A stretch of DNA of 64,000 nt from contig NZ_PPRN01000064.1 of the NCBI RefSeq assembly GCF_002902685.1, positions 1 through 64,000 of the forward strand, read 5' to 3'. Numbering within the stretch: position 1 is the stretch's first letter; every line of letters begins with the position of its first letter. The position numbers and the translations under genes are program-made. This document shows positions 40,066 to 49,672 of the stretch, piece by piece. Source of the stretch: Staphylococcus pettenkoferi. GTDB lineage: Bacteria > Bacillota > Bacilli > Staphylococcales > Staphylococcaceae. Under the pieces are notes generated by a model. That model was given only the letters and a program-made list of their open reading frames with translations. It was not told where the DNA came from and did no database searches.

Positions 40066-40350
40066 TTATTCAGCTGCTGCGTAAACAGAAACTTGTTTCT
40101 TGTCACGGCCTTTGCGTTCGAATTTAACAACGCCATCAATTTTAGCAAATAAAGTATCGTCTTCACCACGACCAACGTTTTGGCCTGCATGGATTTTAGT
40201 ACCACGTTGGCGGAAGATGATTGAACCTGCAGTTGCAAATTGACCGTCAGCACGTTTAGCACCTAGGCGTTTAGATTCAGAGTCACGACCGTTTTTTGTT
40301 GAACTTACCCCTTTTTTAGAGGCGAAGAATTGTAAATTTAACTTTAGCAT
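40066..40350 (-). CDS. rpmA: 50S ribosomal protein L27 (with cleavable N-terminal extension)
   Basis: 94-residue L27, placed near the peptidyl transferase centre. It starts [14 protein letters not shown]: the nine residues before Ala10 are the Firmicutes extension removed by the Prp protease between Phe9 and Ala10, which is needed to free the functional N-terminus. Prp is encoded immediately upstream. The [14 protein letters not shown] segment is typical. It is the last gene of rplU-prp-rpmA. Confidence 0.97.
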   Translation of the reverse strand: MLKLNLQFFASKKGVSSTKNGRDSESKRLGAKRADGQFATAGSIIFRQRGTKIHAGQNVGRGEDDTLFAKIDGVVKFERKGRDKKQVSVYAAAE

Positions 40351-40362
40351 AGGGTTTACACC

Positions 40363-40683
40363 TCACTTATAATTTAATCTTATATTATCATGATATTCTT
40401 CTTCAATCGTTTGTAATGAAACGAGCATCGCTTGTAATATCAATTGAGCTTGTTCATTATTCGTATCAACACTTCGAACGTGGAAGTGTCCTCCATCATC
40501 ATCGTAATCAATGTCAGGTTGTTCAGCTGTTAAGCCCATGATGGCATTCACACTGCCGAACACGACTGCAGAAGCACCGGCACACACGATATCATGTCCA
40601 TATTCGCCGTGGTCTGCATGACCATCCATGACTACATCCGTCACTTGACCTTCATCATTCAAAGAAATATCAACAGTAATCAT
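40363..40683 (-). CDS. prp: ribosomal-processing cysteine protease Prp (YsxB)
   Basis: 106-residue cysteine protease that trims the N-terminus of L27. The catalytic pair His22 (MDGHADHG) and Cys34 (DIVCAGASA) are both present at the positions known in S. aureus Prp. It sits between rplU and rpmA, 12 nt before its substrate gene and 2 nt after rplU, the conserved arrangement. Confidence 0.96.
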   Translation of the reverse strand: MITVDISLNDEGQVTDVVMDGHADHGEYGHDIVCAGASAVVFGSVNAIMGLTAEQPDIDYDDDGGHFHVRSVDTNNEQAQLILQAMLVSLQTIEEEYHDNIRLNYK

Positions 40684-40685
40684 AA

Positions 40686-40994
40686 TTAAGCGTTGATTTT
40701 GTCGATAGTTAATTTAGTGTACGGTTGACGATGACCTTTTTTACGTTTAGAGTCTTTACGACGTTTGTAAGTGAATACAGTGATCTTACGGCCACGGCCT
40801 TGTTTGTTAACTGTAGCTGTAACTGAAGCACCATCAACTGTTGGCGCACCAACTTTAACTGAGTCTCCACCTACAAATAAGACTTTATCAAATGTGAATG
40901 AGTCACCTTCGTTAGCATCTAATTTCTCAACGAAGATTTCTTGACCTTCTTCTACTTTGATTTGTTTTCCACCTGTTTCGATAATAGCAAACAT
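40686..40994 (-). CDS. rplU: 50S ribosomal protein L21
   Basis: 102-residue L21, starting [17 protein letters not shown] and ending in a basic tail with [16 protein letters not shown]. An in-frame GTG at 41003 lies in the SD itself, so the ATG at 40994, 6-7 nt after AGGAGGTG, is the start. It is first of rplU-prp-rpmA and preceded by an L21-type leader that probably mediates autogenous control. Confidence 0.97.
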   Translation of the reverse strand: MFAIIETGGKQIKVEEGQEIFVEKLDANEGDSFTFDKVLFVGGDSVKVGAPTVDGASVTATVNKQGRGRKITVFTYKRRKDSKRKKGHRQPYTKLTIDKINA

Positions 40995-40999
40995 ACTTT

Positions 41000-41094
41000 G
41001 CACCTCCTATAATCTAAGTCACGCCAATTTCAGGTGACAGTCTTGTACTTAAACCTGAAATCGAGCGGTTGTATGTAGCTATAAACTACTCAAC
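41000..41094 (-). ncRNA. L21 leader (ribosomal protein autoregulatory leader)
   Basis: About 95 nt of 5' leader before rplU with a hairpin of ATTTCAGGT and ACCTGAAAT arms (about 41027-41068), as in the L21 leader motif of low-GC Gram-positives. In this family L21 is thought to bind the structure and limit its own synthesis; here that is inferred from position and shape. Confidence 0.72.
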
Positions 41095-41100
41095 TTCTGC

Positions 41101-41129
41101 ATTTTAGCATTACCCATGTAGATTGTCAA
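41101..41129 (-). promoter_or_regulatory. promoter of rplU-prp-rpmA
   Basis: TTGACA (41124-41129) and TAAAAT (41101-41106) with a 17-nt spacer and an extended TG, on the minus strand. It lies across the last codons of mreD, so the ribosomal genes can be transcribed independently of mreCD. Confidence 0.85.
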
Positions 41130-41634
41130 TCTTACGTTGAATTTTTTTGAAAAACTTGTATAAGATCGGAAATAAAATAATCAGCAATATCAAGTTGAGA
41201 ATTAGGGTTGGTATGATACGGAAAAAGATAAACGACACAATGTTAAAGTCGATAAGACCGAGTACACCGTAAATAATCGCTGAAAATATTTCAAAACCTA
41301 ACGTACTGAGTAACACCAAAATAAACAGCATTGACTTGTCGCGATAGAATACTTTGAACAGCTGATCAAATAACACGACAAGCAGTAAGTATCCAAATAG
41401 ATAGATACCATAAATCGTACCAATCGTCACATCTGTAATGATGCCAATAATGATAGATAATATCAAAGTTACGTTGAGACCGCGATAAATACAAATCATC
41501 ACTAAATACATGAGCGTGAGATGTGGGACGAAAATAATACTTGTGTGACCGATATGCATAGGGATAACTAAACTGATAGCGACGTCAATATAGAAAAGTA
41601 AGAGACCGATTAAGAAGTAATAAAGCGCGCGCAT
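41110..41634 (-). CDS. mreD: rod shape-determining protein MreD
   Basis: 174-residue integral membrane protein with five to six predicted TM segments (for example 2-21, 27-47, 52-75, 80-95, 98-122, 140-165) and few charged residues. It is the partner of MreC in peripheral wall synthesis. Its ATG overlaps the mreC stop by one base (TAATG). Cocci such as staphylococci keep mreCD without mreB; no mreB is in this window. Confidence 0.92.
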   Translation of the reverse strand: MRALYYFLIGLLLFYIDVAISLVIPMHIGHTSIIFVPHLTLMYLVMICIYRGLNVTLILSIIIGIITDVTIGTIYGIYLFGYLLLVVLFDQLFKVFYRDKSMLFILVLLSTLGFEIFSAIIYGVLGLIDFNIVSFIFFRIIPTLILNLILLIILFPILYKFFKKIQRKIDNLHG

Positions 41635-42482
41635 TACTTATCCCCACTTTCGCTATCTGCTGAGCTCGCTTCACGTTTAGCCACGTAAACATGATTAAGA
41701 TCACTAAGCTCTGAACCTGTCTTCACACGAACTTGTTTCGCTAAGCCGTAGCCATCGTTCTCCACTTTCGTTACCTCACCTATGTACAACTTACTAGGCA
41801 ACTGATCTGCGAGTCCGCTTGTAACGACCTTATCTCCTTTTTTGACCGAATCTTTATTATTAATATCACTAATCACGAGTTCTCCAGTCTTATCATCATA
41901 ATGATCGATTAATCCAAAGACGTTAGTGTCTTTATGTTGAATATTTACCGATAAACGATTATTTCGTGTATTTGTAGAGATGAGATCGACTTGTGAAGAG
42001 AATTGGTTCACTTTCGTAATACGACCCACAAGACCCTCTGAAGTCATGACAGCCATATTATTTTTGACGCCATCCTTTGCCCCTTTATTAATGACGATCG
42101 TGTTCATCCATTGATCTGGATTTCGTCCGATAACAGTACTTGAAATAGGATCATATTTAGAAATATCTTCAACATCTAACTCTTTTTTATATTTTTTATT
42201 TTCAGCTTCTAGGCTTTCGTTTTTAGCCTCGAGCTGTTTGATTTTATTTTTAGTTGCTTTAGACTCATCTCCAGAGAAGACCTTTCCGATTGAGCCTGCC
42301 ACAAATTGAACAGGATAGCTGACTATACGTTGCCCTGCTGATGATGAGTCCCCTATGTATTGTTCAACAGAAGATTGCGACTGCGAACGTATAGACAAGC
42401 CGATAAGGGCGATAAATACGATGATAGAGCATAATATCACCACTAGCTTGTTATTCTTGAAAAACTTTGACAACCTAAACAC
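41634..42482 (-). CDS. mreC: cell shape-determining protein MreC
   Basis: 282-residue bitopic protein: a TM at about 13-30, a coiled coil (about 70-100, KNKIKQLEAKNESLEAENKK), then an extracytoplasmic beta domain (VIGRNPDQWMNTIVINKG, GLVGRITKV) that contacts penicillin-binding proteins. The C-terminus is Ser/Asp-rich. It is coupled to mreD by a 1-nt overlap. Upstream 42483-42600 shows no other feature. Confidence 0.93.
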   Translation of the reverse strand: MFRLSKFFKNNKLVVILCSIIVFIALIGLSIRSQSQSSVEQYIGDSSSAGQRIVSYPVQFVAGSIGKVFSGDESKATKNKIKQLEAKNESLEAENKKYKKELDVEDISKYDPISSTVIGRNPDQWMNTIVINKGAKDGVKNNMAVMTSEGLVGRITKVNQFSSQVDLISTNTRNNRLSVNIQHKDTNVFGLIDHYDDKTGELVISDINNKDSVKKGDKVVTSGLADQLPSKLYIGEVTKVENDGYGLAKQVRVKTGSELSDLNHVYVAKREASSADSESGDK

Positions 42483-42614
42483 CTCTAATATAACCCGAAA
42501 TTTAATGTTCTTTATTTATTTTATCTAAATGGTGTTCCTAAATAAAGTACAAAGTCTAAAGTTTACGTGAAGTTTGAGAAGAGTGATTGACGATTCGAAT
42601 TAATAAATACAAAG

Positions 42615-42663
42615 AAAGGGTTTAAGTTGAAGTTACTTCATCATCAACCTAAACCCTTGCAAT
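42615..42663 (-). terminator. terminator of the small gene at 42691
   Basis: Minus-strand AAGGGTTTAGGTTGA and TCAACTTAAACCCTT arms (one G-T pair), with inner GAAGT/ACTTC pairing, followed by TCTTTG. It lies between the 51-codon gene and mreC. Confidence 0.75.
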
Positions 42664-42690
42664 CATATTCGAAGACGTTATTATGCTATT

Positions 42691-42846
42691 TTAGTCATCT
42701 TTATTTTGATTGTCTGAATCCGTTTCTTCTTTCTCATTATCTTTTTCGTCTTCTTTATATAAAGTTTCGTCTTTTCTCCAACGTGCGAATAAATTTTGAG
42801 CTTTTGCTTGTTCATCCGCTTTTTTCGCTTTAGATTGTTCACTCAT
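42691..42846 (-). CDS. small charged hypothetical protein (51 aa)
   Basis: A 51-residue gene read directly from the sequence: MSEQSKAKKADEQAKAQNLF, then ARWRKDETLYKEDEKD, then a Glu/Asp/Asn/Lys-rich tail. The codon pattern is protein-like and a terminator follows the stop, but the SD (AAAGGTTGGTG) is only moderate. It is probably a soluble, largely disordered protein between the DUF4930-like gene and mreC. I do not recognise a function. Confidence 0.65.
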   Translation of the reverse strand: MSEQSKAKKADEQAKAQNLFARWRKDETLYKEDEKDNEKEETDSDNQNKDD

Positions 42847-42917
42847 TCTTAGACACCAACCTTTATTAGCTTAATACAATATTAGGCTAACGCATTTAAT
42901 TGCGTATTTCAAATACT

Positions 42918-43376
42918 CTATTCAAAGCATGAAGCAGGTTTGAGCTCAATATCTTGGCCGAGCTGCTTTAAATCTTGTTTCATTTCAATTTCAGTAGCAT
43001 AGACGCGCATCTCATCTGAACCAAATTTATACATAATGAACTGCTCGTCTCGCTGGCCGATGAGGAACTCATCATTATATCCCATCTTAGAAAAGCCAGT
43101 GACAGACATAAACTCTTTCTTATCTATCCAGTTGAAGACATTTTTAGTTTGACTTAATGGGACATTATTTAAAATATCATTCTTTTCTAGACTATACCGT
43201 TCACCGTGTTGAAGTTCTGGTGGATTATCACTCTGAATCATAGAGGGCGTATGATGATTCACAGGGTTCCAATCCTTGTCTTTTAAGAAGGGTGCGTATT
43301 TTAAAGCGACAAGAACAATTGCTATAATAAGCACAATTGCTATGATGTTTTTAATAATTGAAAAGATAAAACGCAT
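42918..43376 (-). CDS. uncharacterised membrane-anchored protein (DUF4930-like)
   Basis: 152-residue protein with one N-terminal TM (about 7-28, IIKNIIAIVLIIAIVLVAL) and an extracytoplasmic domain of about 120 residues with no catalytic motif I can recognise. It resembles the staphylococcal DUF4930 family; this name is from memory. The frame extends to 43445, but the ATG at 43376 with AGGAGGGTG is the start. It is divergent from a small membrane-protein gene. Confidence 0.75.
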   Translation of the reverse strand: MRFIFSIIKNIIAIVLIIAIVLVALKYAPFLKDKDWNPVNHHTPSMIQSDNPPELQHGERYSLEKNDILNNVPLSQTKNVFNWIDKKEFMSVTGFSKMGYNDEFLIGQRDEQFIMYKFGSDEMRVYATEIEMKQDLKQLGQDIELKPASCFE

Positions 43377-43492
43377 GCGACACCCTCCTATATGATTACA
43401 CTCATTATACCTAAAACGATATGAAAGTAAATCCGTCTTAAGCACGACATAAACAACTGCTCAAGACCGATGCACAACGAGTCTTCAACTAT

Positions 43493-43498
43493 TATAAT
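43493..43498 (+). promoter_or_regulatory. -10 element of the small membrane-protein gene
   Basis: TATAAT, 22 nt before the ATG at 43521, in a run of AT repeats. No clear -35 is visible. Confidence 0.45.
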
Positions 43499-43520
43499 AT
43501 ATTATAAAGGAGTGAACTAC

Positions 43521-43691
43521 ATGAATGTACTTGCGATTATATTAATTGTTTTCCTCGCAATCATCTTATTTAAAATCGGCATACGTTTATTACGTTTCAT
43601 TATATCGCTGGGTATTCTCGCATTGTGTATATATCTTATTTATCAAGGTATCTTGTGGATCTCCGAGAATTACCATCAATTTCTAAATTAG
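43521..43691 (+). CDS. small two-helix membrane protein (56 aa)
   Basis: 56-residue hydrophobic protein with two predicted TM segments (about 2-17 and 23-45), separated by IGIRLLRF. The ATG at 43521 has AAAGGAG 8 nt before it; an in-frame ATG at 43470 lies upstream of the -10 and is rejected. It has its own promoter and terminator and is the only + strand gene in this stretch. The function is unknown; I do not recognise the family. Confidence 0.75.
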   Translation: MNVLAIILIVFLAIILFKIGIRLLRFIISLGILALCIYLIYQGILWISENYHQFLN

Positions 43692-43736
43692 ATATACGTA
43701 TTGCAGTTCGATAATTATATATTATTTATGGTTCGA

Positions 43737-43780
43737 CAGTCTGTTTAAGCACTAGTTATAGATTCTTAAATAGGCTGTTT
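43737..43780 (+). terminator. terminator of the small membrane-protein gene
   Basis: CAGTCTGTTTAAG and CTTAAATAGGCTG pair fully with two G-T pairs and are followed by TTTATTTTGTTT on the + strand. Confidence 0.8.
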
Positions 43781-43822
43781 ATTTTGTTTAATTATACGCA
43801 TGATAATACTATTTTCTTTCCA

Positions 43823-44503
43823 CTACCCTTCCAAATAACCCTCTTCAACTAAACTTGTAAACTGATTATCACCTATGATGACATGGTCAAGGAGTTCGAT
43901 GCCTAACAGCGCACCACAATGAATAAGTCGTTTCGTGGTTTCGATGTCTTCAGTTGACGGTCTTGCGTCGCCTGAAGGATGATTGTGCAGTACAACAATA
44001 GAGTTACAAGCAATTTTTACCGCTTCATTAAACACTTCTCTAGGATGCACAACTGAAGAAGTAAGCGTACCGCGAAAGATTTCTTTTTGTTTAATCACAA
44101 TATTTTTAGCATTCAAGTACAGAACGACAAATTGTTCTTGTGAAAGATGCTGCATGCGTCCCATCGCAAATCTAGCCACGTCTTCCGGACTCTTAATCTG
44201 AAATTTCTCAGAAGTATCTGCCGAATGCATGCGTTCACCGAGCTCAAAGGCAGCTTTTAGTATGATCGCTTTATACATACCTATTCCTTTAATTTCCATG
44301 AGTTCATTAATCGATAACTGTTTTAACGCCTTTAAAGATTTCGTCTGTTTCAACAGTTCTCCAGCGATTTCAACGCTTGAGTAACCCTTTCTACCTGTGT
44401 TTAAAAGTATCGCCAGTAATTCAGTATGTGATAGTTTATCTGCCCCGTAATGTAATAAACGTTCACGAGGTTTTTCAGTGGGTGCGAGTTCTTTGATTTT
44501 CAT
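43823..44503 (-). CDS. radC: RadC family JAB domain protein
   Basis: 226-residue RadC: an N-terminal HhH-type part ([20 protein letters not shown]) and a C-terminal JAMM metalloprotease-like domain with [14 protein letters not shown]. Despite the name its role is unsettled, as radC mutants show no clear repair defect in well-studied species. Its ATG overlaps the stop of the prepilin peptidase gene (ATGA). Confidence 0.93.
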   Translation of the reverse strand: MKIKELAPTEKPRERLLHYGADKLSHTELLAILLNTGRKGYSSVEIAGELLKQTKSLKALKQLSINELMEIKGIGMYKAIILKAAFELGERMHSADTSEKFQIKSPEDVARFAMGRMQHLSQEQFVVLYLNAKNIVIKQKEIFRGTLTSSVVHPREVFNEAVKIACNSIVVLHNHPSGDARPSTEDIETTKRLIHCGALLGIELLDHVIIGDNQFTSLVEEGYLEG

Positions 44504-45201
44504 AATAATTCTCCTCCAAATAAATAAGAATAAGTAGCCATTACAAAGCAGAAGGCACTAAAGATAAAAGGAACAAGTGGAATCATCAGGCGTCGGCGGT
44601 AGTAGCCACAAATGATGACGATAATCGCAAATAGCCCTGCAAAAACAAAAGTAAATAATAAAATGTAAGTAAATAAATAAAAAGGTAAAAATAAAGCGAG
44701 AAAATTGATTAACAGTATATCGCCATAACCGATACCGAAACGAAAGATAAAAAATAAAAAGTGAGAAATAAGTAGTACTATTAAAAATTGAAGCCAATCA
44801 CAATGAAATAATACGACACACATCAACAAAAAAACAAAAAGTAGATTGAGTGAAATCGTTAAGCTTGCGAGATCACTTATAGCTGAAGTGAGTAACAACA
44901 AAAAAAGTGTGATAAATAGCGAGTGTGAAATCGGGAGTTCCCGAGCAAGTAAGAAAGCACCAGCTAAAGCTGAGCATTCTCCAATAAGGTAATAGACAGA
45001 TAATCGTTCCCCACAGCATGAGGTTCTCCCTCTCTGTACACAAAAACTAAGTATAGGAACTAAATTAAAGAATTTTAAAGGTTGATGACAGTGGTCACAA
45101 GTAGAACGTTGAAGTAGATATTTGAACGATAGTTGTTCTTCAGTAGAGAGTTGATACAAGAAACTGAACAGTATAGGTAACATTATAAAAGCTGAAATCA
45201 T
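44500..45201 (-). CDS. comC: type 4 prepilin peptidase / competence peptidase ComC family (A24)
   Basis: 233-residue membrane aspartyl protease that cleaves and N-methylates pseudopilins for DNA uptake. It has an N-terminal cytoplasmic segment with two cysteine pairs (CDHC and SCCGE), the first catalytic Asp in [12 protein letters not shown], the second in the GxGD motif GYGDILLI, and about seven TMs. The frame runs to 45249, but the ATG at 45201 with GAGGAGG is the start. It overlaps radC by 4 bp. No com pilin operon is in the window. Confidence 0.9.
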   Translation of the reverse strand: MISAFIMLPILFSFLYQLSTEEQLSFKYLLQRSTCDHCHQPLKFFNLVPILSFCVQRGRTSCCGERLSVYYLIGECSALAGAFLLARELPISHSLFITLFLLLLTSAISDLASLTISLNLLFVFLLMCVVLFHCDWLQFLIVLLISHFLFFIFRFGIGYGDILLINFLALFLPFYLFTYILLFTFVFAGLFAIIVIICGYYRRRLMIPLVPFIFSAFCFVMATYSYLFGGELL

Positions 45202-45328
45202 GCGAACCTCCTCGGAACGATTATAGCACGACTTAATATTAAATAACAAATTTATATTTTTTATAAATTACACAATAAATCACAGTAAATTATAGAAAAT
45301 ACGCCTAATTGCTCACCAAACATAAAAA

Positions 45329-45380
45329 AGTAGTGCCATTTTCATCCAATAAAATGAAAACAGCACTACTAAAATTTTTT
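45329..45380. terminator. terminator between folC and comC
   Basis: AGTAGTGC and GCACTACT arms with inner ATTTTCAT/ATGAAAA pairing. The minus strand has T-rich sequence after it, so it ends folC; the + strand also has an A/T-rich flank. 45202-45328 is very AT-rich and probably holds the comC promoter; I see nothing else. Confidence 0.85.
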
Positions 45381-45417
45381 TGCCAAACCTCAGTTGATGA
45401 TGAAGCTGATCTATCTA

Positions 45418-46686
45418 TTAACCCTCAAAGTCGATCTTAGACTTCACTTCACTGATAAAATATAAACTTCCTGTAATGAGCAAGGCCTGATCTTGATAAT
45501 TTTTAATAAAATTGACGTAATCCTCAACAATTTGCTTGTTCTCGCCTGGAACCGCTTCTATAATCTCTTCACTCGGCAAGGCTTTAGGAAAATCAAAATC
45601 AGTCACATAAAACTGACGTGCAATTCCTTTTAGTCGACTGACCATGTCGTCGATAGGTTTGCCTTTAATTGCTGAGAAGAGTACATCAATATCTTCAATA
45701 TGATAATAATGTTGCAGCGTATCAATCAACGCATCAACACTCTCGCGATTATGTGCCCCATCGATAATAATCAATGGTTCATCTTGAACACGCTCAATAC
45801 GACCTGTCCACTGCACATGTTCAATACCGTCAATCATTTTATTAAAATCAAGATTAACGTATCCCGCTTCGTTCAACTCAATCAAAGCGGTAATCGCAAG
45901 TGAAGCATTCTCTTTTTGATGCTCCCCGACCATATTTAACGCCAACGTTTCAAGTTCATAATCTTTATAGCGATAAGTGAATTCGTCGTCTTCAGACACA
46001 ATTGTGATATCACGATCGAACTCGATACCTTTCGCCTCAAGCTGTTCAACTTGATCACGCATAATTTTTAAAGCTGCTTCGTTCTTCACGGCGTAAATCA
46101 CGGGCGTGTGAGGTTTGACGATCGCACTTTTATCCTTAGCGATGTCCGTATAACTATCGCCGAGAATTTCAGTGTGATCGAGACCCACACTCGTTAGAAT
46201 CGTCAAGATTGGATCAAAGACGTTCGTTGAATCATTCTTCACACCGAGTCCTGCTTCAATCACGACGAAATCAACAGGATGAAGTTCTCCGAAATAGAGA
46301 TACATCATTGTGGTAATAATTTCAAATTCAGTCGCCGTACCGAGTTCTGTCTCTTGTTCTAGCTCTTCACTTACAGGTTTCACTTTCTGAACCAAGTCAA
46401 CAATGGCGTCATCAGCAATGGGTTGCCCGTCGATACTAATACGTTCATTAAAGGTTTCAATAAATGGAGAAGTAAAGGTCCCCACTGTGTAGCCGTTGTC
46501 ATTAAGAGCTGCTCTTAAGTAAGCAACCGTTGAACCTTTACCGTTCGTCCCACCTACATGGATGCCACGAATATGACGTTCAGGATGCCCTAAACGCTCT
46601 AACATCCACTCCATACGTTTCACACCTGGCTTGATGCCAAATTTCGTTCTTTCATGTATCCAATATAAGCTATCTAGGTAATTCAT
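45418..46686 (-). CDS. folC: folylpolyglutamate synthase / dihydrofolate synthase
   Basis: Mur-ligase-like enzyme that adds glutamate to dihydropteroate and folates. The 422-residue protein has the P-loop VGGTNGKGSTVAYL (about 42-55), the Omega-loop TSPFIETFNERI, and IIDGAHNRES. It lies 11 nt after valS, with which it is co-transcribed, an order shared with B. subtilis. Confidence 0.95.
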   Translation of the reverse strand: MNYLDSLYWIHERTKFGIKPGVKRMEWMLERLGHPERHIRGIHVGGTNGKGSTVAYLRAALNDNGYTVGTFTSPFIETFNERISIDGQPIADDAIVDLVQKVKPVSEELEQETELGTATEFEIITTMMYLYFGELHPVDFVVIEAGLGVKNDSTNVFDPILTILTSVGLDHTEILGDSYTDIAKDKSAIVKPHTPVIYAVKNEAALKIMRDQVEQLEAKGIEFDRDITIVSEDDEFTYRYKDYELETLALNMVGEHQKENASLAITALIELNEAGYVNLDFNKMIDGIEHVQWTGRIERVQDEPLIIIDGAHNRESVDALIDTLQHYYHIEDIDVLFSAIKGKPIDDMVSRLKGIARQFYVTDFDFPKALPSEEIIEAVPGENKQIVEDYVNFIKNYQDQALLITGSLYFISEVKSKIDFEG

Positions 46687-46697
46687 GATAAGGACTC

Positions 46698-49328
46698 CTA
46701 CGATTTTAATTGTTTGATTCTAAGTTTCACACCATCATATTTATCTTGATAGTTCTCTTTCTTCTGACGCTCTTCGTTAATAATCTTCTCTGGTGCTTTA
46801 TTGACAAAGTTCTCGTTTGCTAACTTGCCATTAACGCGATCTAATTCTTTCTGCCACTTGTCTAATTCTTTCTCAAGACGTGCGATCTCTTTATCCATAT
46901 CAATTAATCCTTCAAGTGGAAGAACGACATCCCCTGCCGTAGTTACGGACGTCATTGCTTTTTCAGGGATATCAATTGTTGTTTCAATGACTAACTCGCT
47001 AGGGTGACAGAAACGATCAATATAGTTTGCATTCGCTTCAAGCGTAGATTTGATATTCTCATCTTTAGCTTGGATATAGATTGGAATGGCTTTAGAAATT
47101 GGCGTATTCACCTCTTGACGAGATTGACGTACAGATTTGATGATTTCTACAAGTTGTTCCATTGTTTCCTTACTTTCTGTAAAAGTCAACTCATCTTTAA
47201 CTTCTGGCCAACTTGCAGTCACAATTGTTTCGCCAACATGTGGGAGGTTCTGCCAAATTTGTTCAGTAACGAAAGGCATGAATGGATGTAGCATGCGCAT
47301 TGTATTATCTAACACATAAGTTAATACTGAACGTGTCACTTGTTTTTGCTCTTCATCATCACTGTTCATAGGGATTTTACTCATTTCAATATACCAGTCA
47401 CAGAACTCATCCCAAATAAAGTTGTAAAGCGCACGACCCACTTCACCAAATTCATATTTATCGCTTAAATGAGTGACAGTTTGAATCGTTTCGTTTAAGC
47501 GAGTAAGAATCCATTGGTCTGCAAGAGATAAGTTGCCTGATAAGTCAACATCTTCTACTTTAAAGTCGTCACCAATATTCATAATACTGAAGCGTGCTGC
47601 ATTCCAAATCTTGTTAATAAAGTTCCAAACTGATTCGACTTTATCAGTGGAATAACGTAAATCTTGACCTGGTGAAGATCCTGTAGCTAGGAAGTATCTT
47701 AAGCTATCTGCACCATATTCATCGATTACATCCATAGGATCCACACCGTTACCAAGAGATTTACTCATCTTACGTCCATCTTCTGCTCGTACTAGACCGT
47801 GAAGTAACACATCATTGAATGGGCGATGATCTGTAAACTCAAGACCTTGGAAGATCATACGTGCAACCCAGAAGAAGATGATATCGTAACCTGTCACTAA
47901 GGCATTTGTTGGATAATAGCGTTGGAAATCCTCATCACTAACATCAGGCCAGCCTAGTGTTGAGAATGGCCACAATGCACTAGAGAACCATGTGTCGAGC
48001 ACATCTTCGTCTTGTGTCCAGTTCTCAGCATCTTCAGGTGCATCCATACCGACATAAAGTTCGCCCGTTTCGTTATGATACCAAGCTGGAATTTGGTGGC
48101 CCCACCATAGTTGTCTAGAAATCGTCCAATCACGAATTTCTTCCATCCAACGATTAAATGTTTTTTCAAAACGTGGTGGAACGAAGTTTACACGATTATC
48201 AGTATCTTGGTTATTTAAAGCTTGTTCAGCGAGCGGTTTCATCTTCACGAACCATTGTGTTGATAAGTAAGGTTCAACAACCGCACCAGAACGTTCTGAA
48301 TGACCTACAGAGTGTTCGTGATCTTTGATATCAATCACTAAGTCTTCCGCTTTAAGATCTTCAACGAGTTGTTTACGACATTCGAAACGATCTAAGCCCT
48401 CGTATTTACCTGCTTCTGCATTCATTTTACCTGCTTCGTCCATCACGACAATACGTTCAAGATCGTGACGATTACCAATTTCGAAGTCGTTAGGGTCATG
48501 AGCTGGCGTTACTTTCATCGCCCCACTACCGAACTCCATATCAACGTATTCGTCAGCGAGAATAGGCAATTCACGATTAACGATTGGCAGTACTACTGTT
48601 TTACCAATCACGTCTTGGTAGCGCTCGTCATTTGGATTAACCACAATTGCTGTGTCCCCGAGCATCGTTTCTGGACGCGTCGTCGCAATTTCGATGTAGC
48701 CATCACCGTCTGTGTAAGGATACTTGAAGTGATAGAACTTACCTTGCACATCTTCGTGAATAACTTCAATATCAGATAACGCGGTTTGCGCTTCAGGGTC
48801 CCAGTTGATGATGTATTCACCACGATAAATAATGCCTTTATTGTACAAGTCAACGAAGACTTTACGCACAGCTTTACTGAGCCCTTCATCTAGAGTGAAA
48901 CGCTCACGGCTATAATCTAAACCTAAGCCGAGTTTCGCCCACTGCTTACGAATAAATGTTGCATATTCTTCTTTCCAGGCCCAGGCTTTTTCTAAAAATT
49001 TCTCGCGGCCTAAATCATGACGAGAAATTCCTTCCTCGCGTAATTTCGCTTCAACTTTAGATTGTGTCGCGATACCCGCATGGTCCATACCTGGTAAATA
49101 TAATGTGTCATAACCTTGCATACGTTTCATACGCGTAATAATGTCCTGTAGCGTTGTATCCCATGCGTGGCCTAAATGCAGTTTACCCGTAACATTTGGG
49201 GGCGGAATTACAATCGTATAGGTTTCTTTCTTATCATCTTCAGCCGCTCTGAAATAGCCTTTATTCACCCACTCTTCATAGCGGCCTTGCTCCACTTCAC
49301 GTGGATTATATTTAGGTTTCATTTCCAT
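46698..49328 (-). CDS. valS: valine--tRNA ligase
   Basis: Class Ia synthetase charging tRNA-Val. The 876-residue protein has HIGH as [14 protein letters not shown] (about 43-56), the CP1 editing domain ([13 protein letters not shown], ... DPNDFEIG), KMSKS as [11 protein letters not shown], an anticodon-binding domain, and a C-terminal coiled coil ([20 protein letters not shown]). The ATG is 7 nt after AGGAGG. It is controlled by the T-box leader upstream. Confidence 0.97.
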   Translation of the reverse strand: MEMKPKYNPREVEQGRYEEWVNKGYFRAAEDDKKETYTIVIPPPNVTGKLHLGHAWDTTLQDIITRMKRMQGYDTLYLPGMDHAGIATQSKVEAKLREEGISRHDLGREKFLEKAWAWKEEYATFIRKQWAKLGLGLDYSRERFTLDEGLSKAVRKVFVDLYNKGIIYRGEYIINWDPEAQTALSDIEVIHEDVQGKFYHFKYPYTDGDGYIEIATTRPETMLGDTAIVVNPNDERYQDVIGKTVVLPIVNRELPILADEYVDMEFGSGAMKVTPAHDPNDFEIGNRHDLERIVVMDEAGKMNAEAGKYEGLDRFECRKQLVEDLKAEDLVIDIKDHEHSVGHSERSGAVVEPYLSTQWFVKMKPLAEQALNNQDTDNRVNFVPPRFEKTFNRWMEEIRDWTISRQLWWGHQIPAWYHNETGELYVGMDAPEDAENWTQDEDVLDTWFSSALWPFSTLGWPDVSDEDFQRYYPTNALVTGYDIIFFWVARMIFQGLEFTDHRPFNDVLLHGLVRAEDGRKMSKSLGNGVDPMDVIDEYGADSLRYFLATGSSPGQDLRYSTDKVESVWNFINKIWNAARFSIMNIGDDFKVEDVDLSGNLSLADQWILTRLNETIQTVTHLSDKYEFGEVGRALYNFIWDEFCDWYIEMSKIPMNSDDEEQKQVTRSVLTYVLDNTMRMLHPFMPFVTEQIWQNLPHVGETIVTASWPEVKDELTFTESKETMEQLVEIIKSVRQSRQEVNTPISKAIPIYIQAKDENIKSTLEANANYIDRFCHPSELVIETTIDIPEKAMTSVTTAGDVVLPLEGLIDMDKEIARLEKELDKWQKELDRVNGKLANENFVNKAPEKIINEERQKKENYQDKYDGVKLRIKQLKS

Positions 49329-49347
49329 AGCATTTCCTCCTTAACGT

Positions 49348-49605
49348 AAAAAAATCCGTTCTATTAACTTAATAATAGGACGGATCTTCCGTGGTACCAC
49401 CTAACTTCGTAAGGTCACGATGTATCGTCGCAATAACTTACGCACTTGTTTGCATGATTAACGCTCAATTCACGCTTTAGCCTAGTGGCGACATTCGCTT
49501 TCAACTAAAGTTTAATCGGGCTACCTTCACTACACTCATATGTATACTTTCAGCTCATGTATACTCTCTGGAAATATGAAGTCGTAGTTACTCTTCCCAC
49601 TTACG
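49348..49605 (-). ncRNA. T-box riboswitch leader of valS-folC
   Basis: T-box AGGTGGTACCACGG at 49389-49402 and a terminator at 49348-49385 (ATCCGTCCTATTA and TAATAGAACGGAT arms, then T7), minus strand. GTGAAGGTAGCC upstream holds GTA at 49522-49524, the likely valine specifier, at the same offset from GAA as the alanine codon in the alaS leader. A -10-like TATAAT at 49608-49613 would start it. Confidence 0.9.
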
Positions 49606-49629
49606 TTATTATATTTACTTTAATTATAG

Positions 49630-49635
49630 TATAAT
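49630..49635 (+). promoter_or_regulatory. -10 element of tag
   Basis: TATAAT, 37 nt before the tag ATG. It overlaps the divergent valS promoter region, so the two promoters may interfere. No strong -35 is visible. Confidence 0.5.
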
Positions 49636-49672
49636 GGAACGCACAATAAGTCAATGTACTGGAGGGAAATTT

